From Clostridiaceae bacterium (lineage in GTDB: Bacteria > Bacillota > Clostridia > Peptostreptococcales > Natronincolaceae), in the NCBI GenBank assembly GCA_018432235.1, contig JAHDLO010000026.1:62001-126000 (forward strand): 64,000 nucleotides of DNA. The letters run 5' to 3'. How positions within the stretch are numbered: position 1 is the first letter of the stretch; every line of letters starts with the position of its first letter. Below are positions 26,477 to 35,061 of this stretch, piece by piece. The notes beneath the pieces were generated by a model. The model was not told the DNA's origin. It did no database searches and saw nothing but the letters and a program-made list of their open reading frames with translations. Position numbers and translations under genes: made by a program.

Positions 26477-27925
26477 ATGATTTCTAAGAGAAATGTACTG
26501 ATCCTTATGCTGCTTTGTTTGCTGGTGGCTTTAACAGCCTGCAATAAGGACATAAACAGGCCTGAAGATATTATGGATGCTGAGGAAGAGGCAGTTAATG
26601 CTTTGGCGGATGAGGTGGCATCTGAGGAAATAAGATTTGATTTAAGCTACAATGAAGGTGAGAGCGTGTATATTCTTTCCAGCAATCTCCAACGAGAGGA
26701 TTTTTTTCTAGTGGAGGAGGAAGCCGCCATTAAGCTGGAGGATGGTGACAATGGCACGATATATAGCTTTGACCTTCAAGCTCTAACTGCCAGCACCCAT
26801 AATTTCCAGGGGGCAAATGGTGATTCTGCAGATAAGCGAAGTTCCGATCATATCGCAGTGACCTCAGGGAAAATTGCCTTGGTGGCGGAAGCGCAGGGCT
26901 ATCGTCTGTACCACAGCATCAACAGCACTGAAAAGCAAATCGGAAAAGTATCCCAGCAGGGCAGAGAACATATCGTAATCAGTCCCGATAGAAGTAAAGT
27001 TGCCTTTGTTGAAGAGGGATATTTGATGATTTATAGTGTAAAGCAACAGAAGCTTATGAAGCTTGAGACCGATGTGATGGGGCTTGAGGAGAATTTTGGG
27101 CAAAGGGTCTTTTTTTCGCCAATGGCAGGTTATATTACCCTTTTGGTGGAAAATGAAAATGGGATTGTGGGCTTTAGAAGCTATGGTGCAGATAGTGGTA
27201 AGCAGCTGCATGATGTCATATACGGTGCCGCCCCTCAATGGAGCAGAGATGATCTTTACATTGCTTTTCTATACAGGGACAGCAATGAACTACAGCCAAG
27301 CATAACTGTAGAGGGTATAGCACTGCCTAAGTCAGATAAGATAGCGCTCTTCAATCGAAAGACCAAGAAGATAAGCTATTTAGCGGAATTTACTAGCCCA
27401 ACCAGTATTATTGGTTCTCCGATATGGTCCCATCAGGATAATGGTATTATATTTACAACTGGAGTTGACAGCTTGATGGATATACATCTTTATCAAATGA
27501 GCAATAAAAATATCTTATCTCTTTCGGAGGAAGAGGCCTTACACACAGGTGCCCTTATGCGTATCTCAGATATCCAGGTGTTGGATAATAGGCTAGTGTA
27601 TGTACTAAATTTAGAGGGAAATCAACAGGCGCTTAAGCTGGTGGATTTAAGAGGAAGAGGAATAGCTGTGATAGAGGATGTGACTTCAGCCGCTTATGTC
27701 GGCGCAGAAGGACAGCAGGAGATGATGTATAAGATTATAGACGGCAATATTTTCTATAAAAAAGGGGAATCAATATACTGCATTGAAGACTTTGATTCCA
27801 GGGCAGTGATTAAAAACAAGGTGCCCGTCATTAAGCTGCAATATCTTGAAAAAAGTAAGCTTTTAGCAGCTTACCTTCAAAAGGAAGACGGCATCGAAAT
27901 TGTATTGACGAGGCTGGCACCTTGA
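26477..27925 (+). CDS. Lipoprotein with beta-propeller-like repeats
   Basis: 482-residue predicted lipoprotein: signal peptide MISKRNVLILMLLCLLVALT followed by the lipobox Cys in TACNKD (about residue 22). The mature region carries TolB/WD40-like blades: IVISPDRSKVAFVEEGYLMI, APQWSRDDLYIAFLYRDSNE and GSPIWSHQDNGIIFTTGVDS. Such propellers generally bind partners or cell-wall ligands; no specific role can be given. The ATG follows TTGGAGG. The 236-bp gap upstream shows no other feature. Two tandem hairpins follow the gene. Confidence 0.82.
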   Translation: MISKRNVLILMLLCLLVALTACNKDINRPEDIMDAEEEAVNALADEVASEEIRFDLSYNEGESVYILSSNLQREDFFLVEEEAAIKLEDGDNGTIYSFDLQALTASTHNFQGANGDSADKRSSDHIAVTSGKIALVAEAQGYRLYHSINSTEKQIGKVSQQGREHIVISPDRSKVAFVEEGYLMIYSVKQQKLMKLETDVMGLEENFGQRVFFSPMAGYITLLVENENGIVGFRSYGADSGKQLHDVIYGAAPQWSRDDLYIAFLYRDSNELQPSITVEGIALPKSDKIALFNRKTKKISYLAEFTSPTSIIGSPIWSHQDNGIIFTTGVDSLMDIHLYQMSNKNILSLSEEEALHTGALMRISDIQVLDNRLVYVLNLEGNQQALKLVDLRGRGIAVIEDVTSAAYVGAEGQQEMMYKIIDGNIFYKKGESIYCIEDFDSRAVIKNKVPVIKLQYLEKSKLLAAYLQKEDGIEIVLTRLAP

Positions 27926-27973
27926 AGCTTAACTCGAGCCCTAATCCGAGTTTTAACTGCCAGAGTAATTGCT

Positions 27974-28001
27974 AAAGCACCCTTTATGGGGTGCTTTTAT
28001 T
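27974..28001 (+). terminator. Intrinsic terminator after the propeller lipoprotein
   Basis: AAAGCACCC and GGGGTGCTTT form a 9-10 bp stem with a short loop followed by TTTT. A weaker hairpin (AACTCG / CGAGTT, 27930-27955) precedes it. Confidence 0.8.
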
Positions 28002-28019
28002 CTTCCTTCGAAATTTATG

Positions 28020-28048
28020 TTAACAATCAATAGATGTTATAGTAAAAT
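28020..28048 (+). promoter_or_regulatory. Sigma-A promoter for the TPR gene
   Basis: TTAACA (28020-28025) and TAAAAT (28043-28048) are separated by 17 bp, 39 bases before the TPR gene start. Confidence 0.6.
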
Positions 28049-28086
28049 AGATAATAAGGCTACTGGCCCCGAAAGGAAGAATTAAG

Positions 28087-29373
28087 ATGAAGCTAAATGT
28101 TTTTTTCTCCAGCAGCTATGAGAGAATGGAATTTGTAAAAGAGCAATTTAATTTGGAGAAAATGATCATTAAGGATAATGAAATGGTATCTCCTATAATT
28201 CCCGGAATAGCCAGCCTTAAGCTAAAAAAGAGCTTTAATAACATACCTGGCTACTGGCTGGAATTCATATTTAATAAAACCTCCAATGGAAGGGACCTGT
28301 ACCAGCAGGTAAATAGTGTGTTGCCTCATAATAGAATCAATAGCAACGTATTTTACCCAAAGAGCCCTCTTGCTATAAGACTGCTTGAAGAGGGCTGGAT
28401 AGATAAATACGGCCTGACGGATGAAGCAATAGATGAAGACAAATGGAGATTGTTTTATTTAGAGGTGAAATCCCATCTAAAATCCGGCAGATTTAATATT
28501 GCCTATAGTGCGCTAATCATATTTTTAAAGTACAACCCCTTCTTTCTTAGAAAATATAAGCGCTATTATATATTGGAAGAAATCGCCTATGCCTTTGAAG
28601 AGGTTGGAAACTTAGGGAAGGCTGCGAAATGCTTGAAAATACAGCAGGCCCTGCAGCCGGACTCCGTTGAGCCAGACCTGAATTTGAGCAGCTTTTATAT
28701 CATTAACGGTATGGAAGAGGAGGCAATTAAGGTATGCAGAAGCTCTCTTAAAAAGCATCCTACAAACATTTATCTCATCAGCAATCTCGTATTGGCCTTG
28801 AGTAATATCGGCAGCTATGATTATGCTGTAGATTACCTCAGAAAGCTGATTGTGAAGCAAGGGGACAACAGTCTGTATTATAAGCTGATGGGAGACATTT
28901 ACTATGAGATGGAGGATTATAAGGAAGCGGTGGCATGCTACGATAAAGCACTGCTAAAGCTAAAGAAGAAGGCTGCCGATGAATATATAGCGGATTTATA
29001 CAATGGTATAGCCGCCTGCTATTTGGAGCTGAATAGCTATGAAGAGGCTCTGATAAATTATAAAAAGGCATTAAAGCAGTCGCCAAAGGACGTTTATACC
29101 CTGCTAAGCATTGCACAGCTATATTTTTATAGATTGATGGATTACAAGGAGGCTCTGAGCTATGGTAAGAAGCTAATAGAGCTGGAGCCACAAAACGGAT
29201 TAGTTCAGTATCTCGTTGGCCTTATCTACCTTCAAATGGAGAATCATGAAAAGGCGCGATGGTATTTGTACAGAGCGAGAAAGAGCATGCCAAACTATGA
29301 GCCTGCCTATGAGGCCATAAGTCTTTTAAGACAAAAGACAAGGATTAAGCTGGATAAGAATAGTAAAGAATAA
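28087..29373 (+). CDS. Tetratricopeptide repeat protein
   Basis: 428-residue cytoplasmic TPR scaffold. Residues 1-130 are a unique N-terminal domain. From about 150 to 420 there are at least six TPR units, clearest in YYKLMGDIYYEMEDYKEAVA, LYNGIAACYLELNSYEEALI and VQYLVGLIYLQMENHEKARW. TPRs mediate protein contacts; the partner is unknown. The ATG follows AAAGGAAG. It is followed 38 bp later by an MBL hydrolase gene, probably in one transcript. Confidence 0.88.
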   Translation: MKLNVFFSSSYERMEFVKEQFNLEKMIIKDNEMVSPIIPGIASLKLKKSFNNIPGYWLEFIFNKTSNGRDLYQQVNSVLPHNRINSNVFYPKSPLAIRLLEEGWIDKYGLTDEAIDEDKWRLFYLEVKSHLKSGRFNIAYSALIIFLKYNPFFLRKYKRYYILEEIAYAFEEVGNLGKAAKCLKIQQALQPDSVEPDLNLSSFYIINGMEEEAIKVCRSSLKKHPTNIYLISNLVLALSNIGSYDYAVDYLRKLIVKQGDNSLYYKLMGDIYYEMEDYKEAVACYDKALLKLKKKAADEYIADLYNGIAACYLELNSYEEALINYKKALKQSPKDVYTLLSIAQLYFYRLMDYKEALSYGKKLIELEPQNGLVQYLVGLIYLQMENHEKARWYLYRARKSMPNYEPAYEAISLLRQKTRIKLDKNSKE

Positions 29374-29411
29374 TAAGGTAAAAGCAATATTTATAAAGGA
29401 GGCAATACCCC

Positions 29412-30149
29412 TTGAAATTAACAGTTTTGGGCTGCTATGGGCCATTTCCAAAGGCAAAGGGTGCCTGTTCAGGCTACCTGCTGGAGGATCAAGAGACAAA
29501 AATCCTGCTGGATTGCGGTAATGGTGTTCTGTCGAGATTATTGAGTCTAAATGGTGATTTAAACCAATTGGATGCAATCATCATAAGTCATCTGCATCCT
29601 GATCATATGAGTGACTTGCTGGTGCTGAGATATGCCCTTGATATCGGCAAAAAAATGGGTAAGATTAAAAAGACAATGCCATTATATCTTCCTGGTAGTC
29701 CGAAGGAGGATTTTGATAGGATTCAATACAAGGACGCCTTTGAGATTCACGAAATAGTAGAAGGAATGACCATAAGCATCGAGAATATCGAAATAGGCTT
29801 CAAGAGGACCGATCATCCGGTTGAATGCTATGCTGCAGCCTTTAAAAAAGGGAATAGGAGCTTCGTATATTCTGGTGATACGAAGTTTGACCAGGGATTA
29901 ATAGCTTTTGCATCAAATGCCGATCTATTCCTTTGCGAAGGCGGTATTCCTGAAAAATATCTTACGGAAACCACACCGCATCTTTCGGCAAAGCAGGCGG
30001 CAGAAATAGCTGCTGAGGGTAGAATAAAGCGCCTGCTTTTAACACATTTTTATCCAGATGTGAAGCTGGCATCATTGTTACAGGAGGCCCAGGCACATTT
30101 TAATGGCATGATAGAGATGGCAGAGGAAGGAAAATGCTATTTCATATAA
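29412..30149 (+). CDS. MBL-fold hydrolase, RNase Z-like (YhfI type)
   Basis: 245-residue cytoplasmic metal hydrolase. Metal motifs are HLHPDHMSDL (about 57-66), the Asp-containing VYSGDTKF (about 154-161) and LTHFYP near the C terminus. It opens KLTVLGCYGPFPKAKGACSG, as in small RNase Z-like or YhfI-like proteins. No exosite for tRNA is evident, so tRNA processing is unlikely; the substrate is unknown. The start is TTG at 29412, fixed by AAAGGAGG nine bases upstream. Confidence 0.88.
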   Translation: MKLTVLGCYGPFPKAKGACSGYLLEDQETKILLDCGNGVLSRLLSLNGDLNQLDAIIISHLHPDHMSDLLVLRYALDIGKKMGKIKKTMPLYLPGSPKEDFDRIQYKDAFEIHEIVEGMTISIENIEIGFKRTDHPVECYAAAFKKGNRSFVYSGDTKFDQGLIAFASNADLFLCEGGIPEKYLTETTPHLSAKQAAEIAAEGRIKRLLLTHFYPDVKLASLLQEAQAHFNGMIEMAEEGKCYFI

Positions 30150-30227
30150 TATAAAGCATAATAATTCTGGCCCATACAGGTAAAAATACTTAATGAAACT
30201 ATAAACTGTAGAGAGGTGGCAGGAAAT

Positions 30228-30536
30228 TTGCTAAATTATATTCAAGATAGGAGAATCAGAATAGAAGATGGCTATGCGCTTTATCTGGAGATTCCAGAGG
30301 AGGAATATTTTCTGGCCTATGATGGCATAAATGAGACGGCTGCAAACAATATCCTATCTCTGTATTTGAATTATCACCAGGACGACGGCAGGGCAGAGCA
30401 GGTGGAAATAAGACATGATAGCAATAATCATTCGGTAAATATACGGGCTCATCTGAACTATGAGAACAATACCCATACCGACCAAAAGCCCAGGCCAAAT
30501 CATTTAAGGGAGCACAATTATTATAGAAAGCATTAA
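30228..30536 (+). CDS. Unknown small acidic protein
   Basis: About 102 residues from TTG at 30228 (MLNYIQDRRIRIEDGYALYL), with AGAGGTGG eight bases upstream; a GTG at 30216 inside that ribosome site is the alternative start. No family recognised; the C-terminal third is His/Asn-rich (NNHSVNIRAHLNYENNTHTD). No TM or signal. It sits between the MBL hydrolase and a terminator. Confidence 0.6.
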   Translation: MLNYIQDRRIRIEDGYALYLEIPEEEYFLAYDGINETAANNILSLYLNYHQDDGRAEQVEIRHDSNNHSVNIRAHLNYENNTHTDQKPRPNHLREHNYYRKH

Positions 30537-30542
30537 CCGACA

Positions 30543-30571
30543 GCAGAAGACCTATGAGTCTTCTGTTTTTT
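30543..30571 (+). terminator. Intrinsic terminator
   Basis: CAGAAGAC (30546-30553 region) and GTCTTCTG form an 8-bp stem with a 6-nt loop followed by six Ts. It separates the small acidic gene from the YibE/F gene. Confidence 0.85.
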
Positions 30572-30577
30572 AGTCAT

Positions 30578-30606
30578 TTGACGAAATAAATTTTCTTCAG
30601 TATAAT
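30578..30606 (+). promoter_or_regulatory. Sigma-A promoter for the yibE/F-comEC-holA unit
   Basis: TTGACG (30578-30583) and TATAAT (30601-30606) are 17 bp apart and lie 26 bases before the TTG start. Confidence 0.8.
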
Positions 30607-30631
30607 TACATCATGGTAAGGAGGGGTTGAA

Positions 30632-31738
30632 TTGAAAAAATATATGTTGATTTTAATGGTGCTTATGTTGATGTTTAGTATCTCCAGTGCGTTTGCCAAT
30701 GAGGACTCTGATATCCTGGTGGAGCGTGCAAAGGTGCTTCATGTGGAGGATATGGAGGACCCGGATGAGGAGTTTTTCTTTGAGGCAAAGCTGGTTACTC
30801 TGGAGCTTCTTACTGGGATCATGAAGGGCGATGTTGTTGAAATAACACATTTTATATCGGGGAATACAGCCTACGACTTACCGGTAAAACCAGGAGATCG
30901 AGTGCTGGTGGTAATGGAATACAATGAGGAAGGCGTTCTAGAAATACATATTTCAGAGTATGTTAGGGATAGCTATGTTTACTTTATTCTAGGGCTATTT
31001 GTAGTCCTATTGCTGCTGGTGGGACGAAAAACGGGATTGAAATCAATTCTCACCCTTAGCTTAACCATATTGATTGTAATGAAATTTCTTTTGCCTGGTA
31101 TACTCAAGGGTCATAGTCCAATAGGTCTTACGGTAATATCTGCCTTAATCATAACCTTTATAACTATTTTAGTTATAGGAGGCTTCAAGCTAAAGAGCCT
31201 TGCAGCCATTCTAGGTGTATTTGGTGGTGTCATGGCGGCGGGTCTAATCGCCTTTCTGATAGGTTCAAAGGTCAGGCTTACAGGGCTTTCCAGTGAGGAA
31301 GCCATGATGCTTTTATATATACCACAGGGAATAGCATTTGATTTTAAAGAGCTCCTGTTTTCCGGCATCATTCTTGGTGCGCTGGGGGCTGTTATGGACG
31401 TTGGTATGTCTATCGCCTCTTCTATGGAGGAAATCAAAAGAGTAAATCCGACGGTTAGTGCCAGAGAATTGGTTGTATCCGGTATGAATGTAGGTAAGGA
31501 CATTATGGGTACGATGACGAACACTTTGATATTAGCCTATGTTGGTAGCGCTATACCATTGCTGCTCTTGTTTATGGCTTATGAATCCAGTGTCATAAAG
31601 ATACTTAACCTGGATATTGTTGCCACTGAAATTGTAAGGGCGATATCAGGCACCATTGGGATTATATTGGCAATACCTATAACCGCAATTACAGGTGGTA
31701 TATTGTATCATAAATTCGGTGGATCAAAAATAAAATAG
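30632..31738 (+). CDS. YibE/F-family membrane protein
   Basis: 368-residue polytopic protein. A signal-like N terminus (1-22) is followed by an extracellular beta-rich domain (about 25-110) and seven or eight TM segments. The YibE/F core motifs are visible: LGALGAVMDVGMSIASSMEE and GMNVGKDIMGTMTNTLILAY. The function of the family is not settled; transport has been proposed. The start is TTG at 30632 after AAGGAGGGG. It begins a unit with the comEC-like and holA genes. Confidence 0.9.
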   Translation: MKKYMLILMVLMLMFSISSAFANEDSDILVERAKVLHVEDMEDPDEEFFFEAKLVTLELLTGIMKGDVVEITHFISGNTAYDLPVKPGDRVLVVMEYNEEGVLEIHISEYVRDSYVYFILGLFVVLLLLVGRKTGLKSILTLSLTILIVMKFLLPGILKGHSPIGLTVISALIITFITILVIGGFKLKSLAAILGVFGGVMAAGLIAFLIGSKVRLTGLSSEEAMMLLYIPQGIAFDFKELLFSGIILGALGAVMDVGMSIASSMEEIKRVNPTVSARELVVSGMNVGKDIMGTMTNTLILAYVGSAIPLLLLFMAYESSVIKILNLDIVATEIVRAISGTIGIILAIPITAITGGILYHKFGGSKIK

Positions 31739-31789
31739 AGGAATTGATGGAATAAAATAGAAATAATAACAAAATAAGGAGGGATTTTT

Positions 31790-33322
31790 GTGAGAAGACC
31801 CTTTGTAGTTTTGTTGTTTTTTCTATTATCAGGCATATTAATGGCACTATCTACAGGACTCCGGGTGACTCCTGTCGTAATGCTTATTGTTCTGCTGCTG
31901 ACTTTATTGCTGCTGCTGACCTTTGGAAACCGGCAGATGCTTATTATATTTATTGCAATGGTATTTTTCGGCAGCTATATTTTTTATATCCATAGCTCTG
32001 CTGAGGCAAGGCTTTTGGAAGCACATCAGCCAATGATCCTGCAGGCAGAGCTTTTGGACTATTTGAAGCTCAAGGGCTATTATTATGAAGCAGAAATTAA
32101 GGTAATCGGGTACGATACAGCAGAAGGATATAAAAACAGCGGAGAAAAAGCGTTGCTACAGCTTAGGGCGGCAGAGGCTATTGACATCAAGGCACTTACC
32201 CCAGGCAGTCTATTGCAGCTGGAGGCAGCAGAGCTAATCAAGAATTTGATCGTTTCAAACGATTCATATGATTTGTATTTAAGAAGCAAGGGCTATCGCT
32301 ATGTGATAAGAGGCTCAGGCTATAATGTCAGTCAGATTGGAAGCGTAAGAAAATGGCCGTTGTTAAGCAGCAGCTTAAGGGCCAGGATACATGTAGAGGA
32401 ATTTTTCGATAGGGCGCTGATGCCGAAGGCAGCTGCACTGATTAAAAGCATCCTATTTGGCAATCAGGGCTATATGCAGGAGGAGCTGCTGGCCGGCTTT
32501 TCCAGAAGCGGTACTGCACATATTGTGGCGGTTTCAGGTCTACATATCGGCATCATAGTATTGCTGATACAGAAGCTGTTTGATTTAATTGGACTGGGCA
32601 AGAACAGGACCATTATACTTACCATAGTGCTTATTTACGGTTATGCCTATATTGTAGGCTTTCCTGTGTCTATTATAAGAGCCGGCTTAATGTATTTCAT
32701 CTATGCATTGGCGTACTTTTTTGACAGGAGATATGATGCGGTCAATGGTCTGATGCTGGTTGCGGTTATCGTCATTAGTTTCAATCCCTTTGTAGTTTTT
32801 TCAGTGGCATTTCAAATGTCCTTTAGTGCAACCTTAAGTATATTGTTGCTATATCCGAGGCTTTTAAAGCTGATGAAGAGACTGCCAAAGGCCATTGGTT
32901 CGCTGATAGCCATAACGCTAGCTGCCCAAATAGGTACGATACCAATAACTGCATATTATTTCAAGCAGCTCTCGGTAATATCTCCTCTGACAAATCTATT
33001 AATCGTTCCCTGCATGGGGCTGGTGCTGTCACTAGGTCTTGTAGGGGGGATGCTCAGTCTGATATCTGTAAAGGCTGCAGCTATTTTTATGCTGCCCCTG
33101 AGCTGGGTTTTAAAATACATATTAGTAATTGTTGAGGTCAGTGGTAATTTGAAGTATGCTAGTCTTGAAATTAAAGGCGTTGAATCATGGCATATGCTAT
33201 TATACTATGTGCTGCTGACGGTCATATATATAGTGCTTAGCTATAGCGCGGTGATGATAAAAAAATTAAGAAGGTTGGGGAAATATGAGCTATCAGCAAA
33301 TAGTAGGGGACATCAAAAATGA
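31790..33322 (+). CDS. comEC: ComEC/Rec2-family DNA channel lacking the MBL domain
   Basis: 510-residue membrane protein of the competence channel family. It has N-terminal hydrophobic segments, an OB-like DUF4131 region (about 45-165) and the Competence domain with SRSGTAHIVAVSGLHIGIIV-type motif (here FSRSGTAHIVAVSGLHIG, about 239-256), VSIIRAGLMYF and FNPFVVFSVAFQMSF. Typical ComEC proteins are about 750 residues and end in an MBL hydrolase domain; this one stops at the last TM segments and holA begins inside its end (38-bp overlap). The start is GTG after GGAGGGA. It transports single-stranded DNA in competent relatives; whether it is functional here is unknown. Confidence 0.9.
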   Translation: MRRPFVVLLFFLLSGILMALSTGLRVTPVVMLIVLLLTLLLLLTFGNRQMLIIFIAMVFFGSYIFYIHSSAEARLLEAHQPMILQAELLDYLKLKGYYYEAEIKVIGYDTAEGYKNSGEKALLQLRAAEAIDIKALTPGSLLQLEAAELIKNLIVSNDSYDLYLRSKGYRYVIRGSGYNVSQIGSVRKWPLLSSSLRARIHVEEFFDRALMPKAAALIKSILFGNQGYMQEELLAGFSRSGTAHIVAVSGLHIGIIVLLIQKLFDLIGLGKNRTIILTIVLIYGYAYIVGFPVSIIRAGLMYFIYALAYFFDRRYDAVNGLMLVAVIVISFNPFVVFSVAFQMSFSATLSILLLYPRLLKLMKRLPKAIGSLIAITLAAQIGTIPITAYYFKQLSVISPLTNLLIVPCMGLVLSLGLVGGMLSLISVKAAAIFMLPLSWVLKYILVIVEVSGNLKYASLEIKGVESWHMLLYYVLLTVIYIVLSYSAVMIKKLRRLGKYELSANSRGHQK

Positions 33323-34322
33323 TGGATTAAAGAGAATCTATATATTATTTGGAGAAGAGGGCTATCTAATAGAGGAGGCTGTTAAGAAGCTTAAGCAGCA
33401 GCTAATTTCACCTGATTTTGAGAGTCTAAATTTTCTTAGCATTGAAGGAAAGGAGCTGGAGGTGGATAGATTAATAGATGCCTGTGAAACCCTTCCCTTT
33501 ATGGCTGATAAAAAGCTGATACTTGTTAAGTCCTTCGATGGCCTGCAGAGCAAAAAGAAGGTAATTTCTGATGACGATGAAGCTGCATTGATTGACTATG
33601 TGGGTAGAATACCTGATTTTACCTGTTTGGTTTTTTATGGGCTAAGTAGTGTGGACGCTAGAAAAAAGCTTGTTAAGGAGGTGGCAAAGCACGGCAGTGT
33701 GCTTAATTTTGAAAGGCTGAAGGAAAATGAGCTTAGTAAGTGGATCGCCGGGAAATTTAAAGGCCACAAAAAAGAGGCTCAACAAAAGGAAATTGCTTAT
33801 ATGATGAACCATCTCGACTACCTAGGAAAAAATGCTGGTCAGAATCTTTTCGATATAGAAAATGAGATAGAGAAGATTGTTGGATATATGGGGGAGGAGA
33901 GTCTGCTGCTGCAGAGACACATAGAAGGTGTATCGGTGTTTAAATATCAAAATGATATTTTCAAGCTTATGGATGCAATTGCAGGTAGAAATTTGCCAGA
34001 GGCTCTGGAGCGTCTTAATCATATATTGGATGAGGGGGAAGCACCCATTCGTCTGATGGTCACCCTAAGCAATCAGATAAAAAATGTTTTATCAGCAAAG
34101 CTGCTGCTGGAGGAGGGCTATAACCCAAAGATGATAGCTTCTAAGCTGGGGCTGCATCCTTTCGTTGCATCTAAGGCGGCTGCCCAAAGCAGCGGTTATA
34201 GCGTAAAGCGTCTAAGAGAGCTCTTGAATCAGTTTTTAAATATGGACGTCATGATGAAATCTGGTAGGATAAAGGATAGAATCGCTCTTGAATTGATTGT
34301 TGTAGAAATATGTCATAAATAA
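33285..34322 (+). CDS. holA: DNA polymerase III delta subunit
   Basis: Clamp-loader wrench subunit that opens the beta clamp. 345 residues, normal for HolA. N-terminal AAA-like region has IYILFGEEGYLIEEAVKKLK and a Rossmann core LPFMADKKLILVKSF; a C-terminal helical collar includes LNQFLNMDVMMKSGRIKDRI. The ATG follows AAGGTTGGGG and lies 38 bp inside the comEC gene, a common comEC-holA arrangement in Bacillota. A terminator follows; the rpsT gene often found next is absent. Confidence 0.93.
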   Translation: MSYQQIVGDIKNDGLKRIYILFGEEGYLIEEAVKKLKQQLISPDFESLNFLSIEGKELEVDRLIDACETLPFMADKKLILVKSFDGLQSKKKVISDDDEAALIDYVGRIPDFTCLVFYGLSSVDARKKLVKEVAKHGSVLNFERLKENELSKWIAGKFKGHKKEAQQKEIAYMMNHLDYLGKNAGQNLFDIENEIEKIVGYMGEESLLLQRHIEGVSVFKYQNDIFKLMDAIAGRNLPEALERLNHILDEGEAPIRLMVTLSNQIKNVLSAKLLLEEGYNPKMIASKLGLHPFVASKAAAQSSGYSVKRLRELLNQFLNMDVMMKSGRIKDRIALELIVVEICHK

Positions 34323-34359
34323 CAACTTTACCGAACCCTTGGGGGATTCAAAATACTTA

Positions 34360-34387
34360 AACCGAGAAAAAATTCTCGGTTTTTTTA
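34360..34387 (+). terminator. Intrinsic terminator after holA
   Basis: AACCGAGAA and TTCTCGGTT form a 9-bp stem with a 4-nt loop followed by six Ts. It separates holA from the Tad locus. Confidence 0.85.
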
Positions 34388-34523
34388 TTTTTTTACCATA
34401 AAATAGAGGAATATGTAAAAATATATAGAATATAGAAAAATTAACCAAAGTTACAAATTAATGAATCAAATACACACAGATTATTTGGTAAAATAACTGC
34501 AGAAGAGGAGTGCAAGAGATTAA

Positions 34524-35039
34524 ATGCTTGAAATTATTAGAAATACAATGTTTATATATTTAATAATAATATCCAGCATAACAGATATCAAAGAGGGTAT
34601 TGTAAAAAATAATGTAACAATTCCTTCGCTGTTGATTGGCTTAATATTAGGGCTCAGTACTGGAGAATTAACGGTGATAAGGGATTCACTTTTTGGTGGA
34701 CTTATACCATTTGTCCTATTATTTCCCTTATTTGCTGCTGGTGTTCTAGGGGCAGGAGATATAAAGCTGCTATGTGGGCTTGGGGGACTAATGGGATTAG
34801 ACTTTATATTGAATTGCATGCTGTATGCCTTCATCATCGGAGGCATTATGGCGCTGGTGCTTATGATATACAGGAAAAACCTTAGGAGGCGCTTAAGCTA
34901 TTTATACAACTACTTGACTGCCTTTTTTCTGTATCGATCTACCCAGCTCTATTCAAAAAACCGAGACGGTGAGGATAAGCTGCCACTGGCATTGGCTATA
35001 GGTCTTGGTGCAGTTGTAACAGTTATAGTTAAACAATAA
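34524..35039 (+). CDS. A24-family prepilin peptidase, first of the Tad locus
   Basis: 171-residue membrane peptidase of the TadV/CpaA type that would cleave the Flp prepilin leader. The two catalytic Asp residues are seen in SSITDIKEGIVKN (about 18-30) and VLGAGDIKLLCGLGG (about 73-87); the GxGD motif is GAGD. About five TM segments. It lacks the N-terminal methylase domain of PilD. It begins the Tad locus; an A24 paralogue lies at 43698. Confidence 0.9.
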   Translation: MLEIIRNTMFIYLIIISSITDIKEGIVKNNVTIPSLLIGLILGLSTGELTVIRDSLFGGLIPFVLLFPLFAAGVLGAGDIKLLCGLGGLMGLDFILNCMLYAFIIGGIMALVLMIYRKNLRRRLSYLYNYLTAFFLYRSTQLYSKNRDGEDKLPLALAIGLGAVVTVIVKQ

Positions 35040-35061
35040 ATTGATATAAGGGGGTGCGGCA

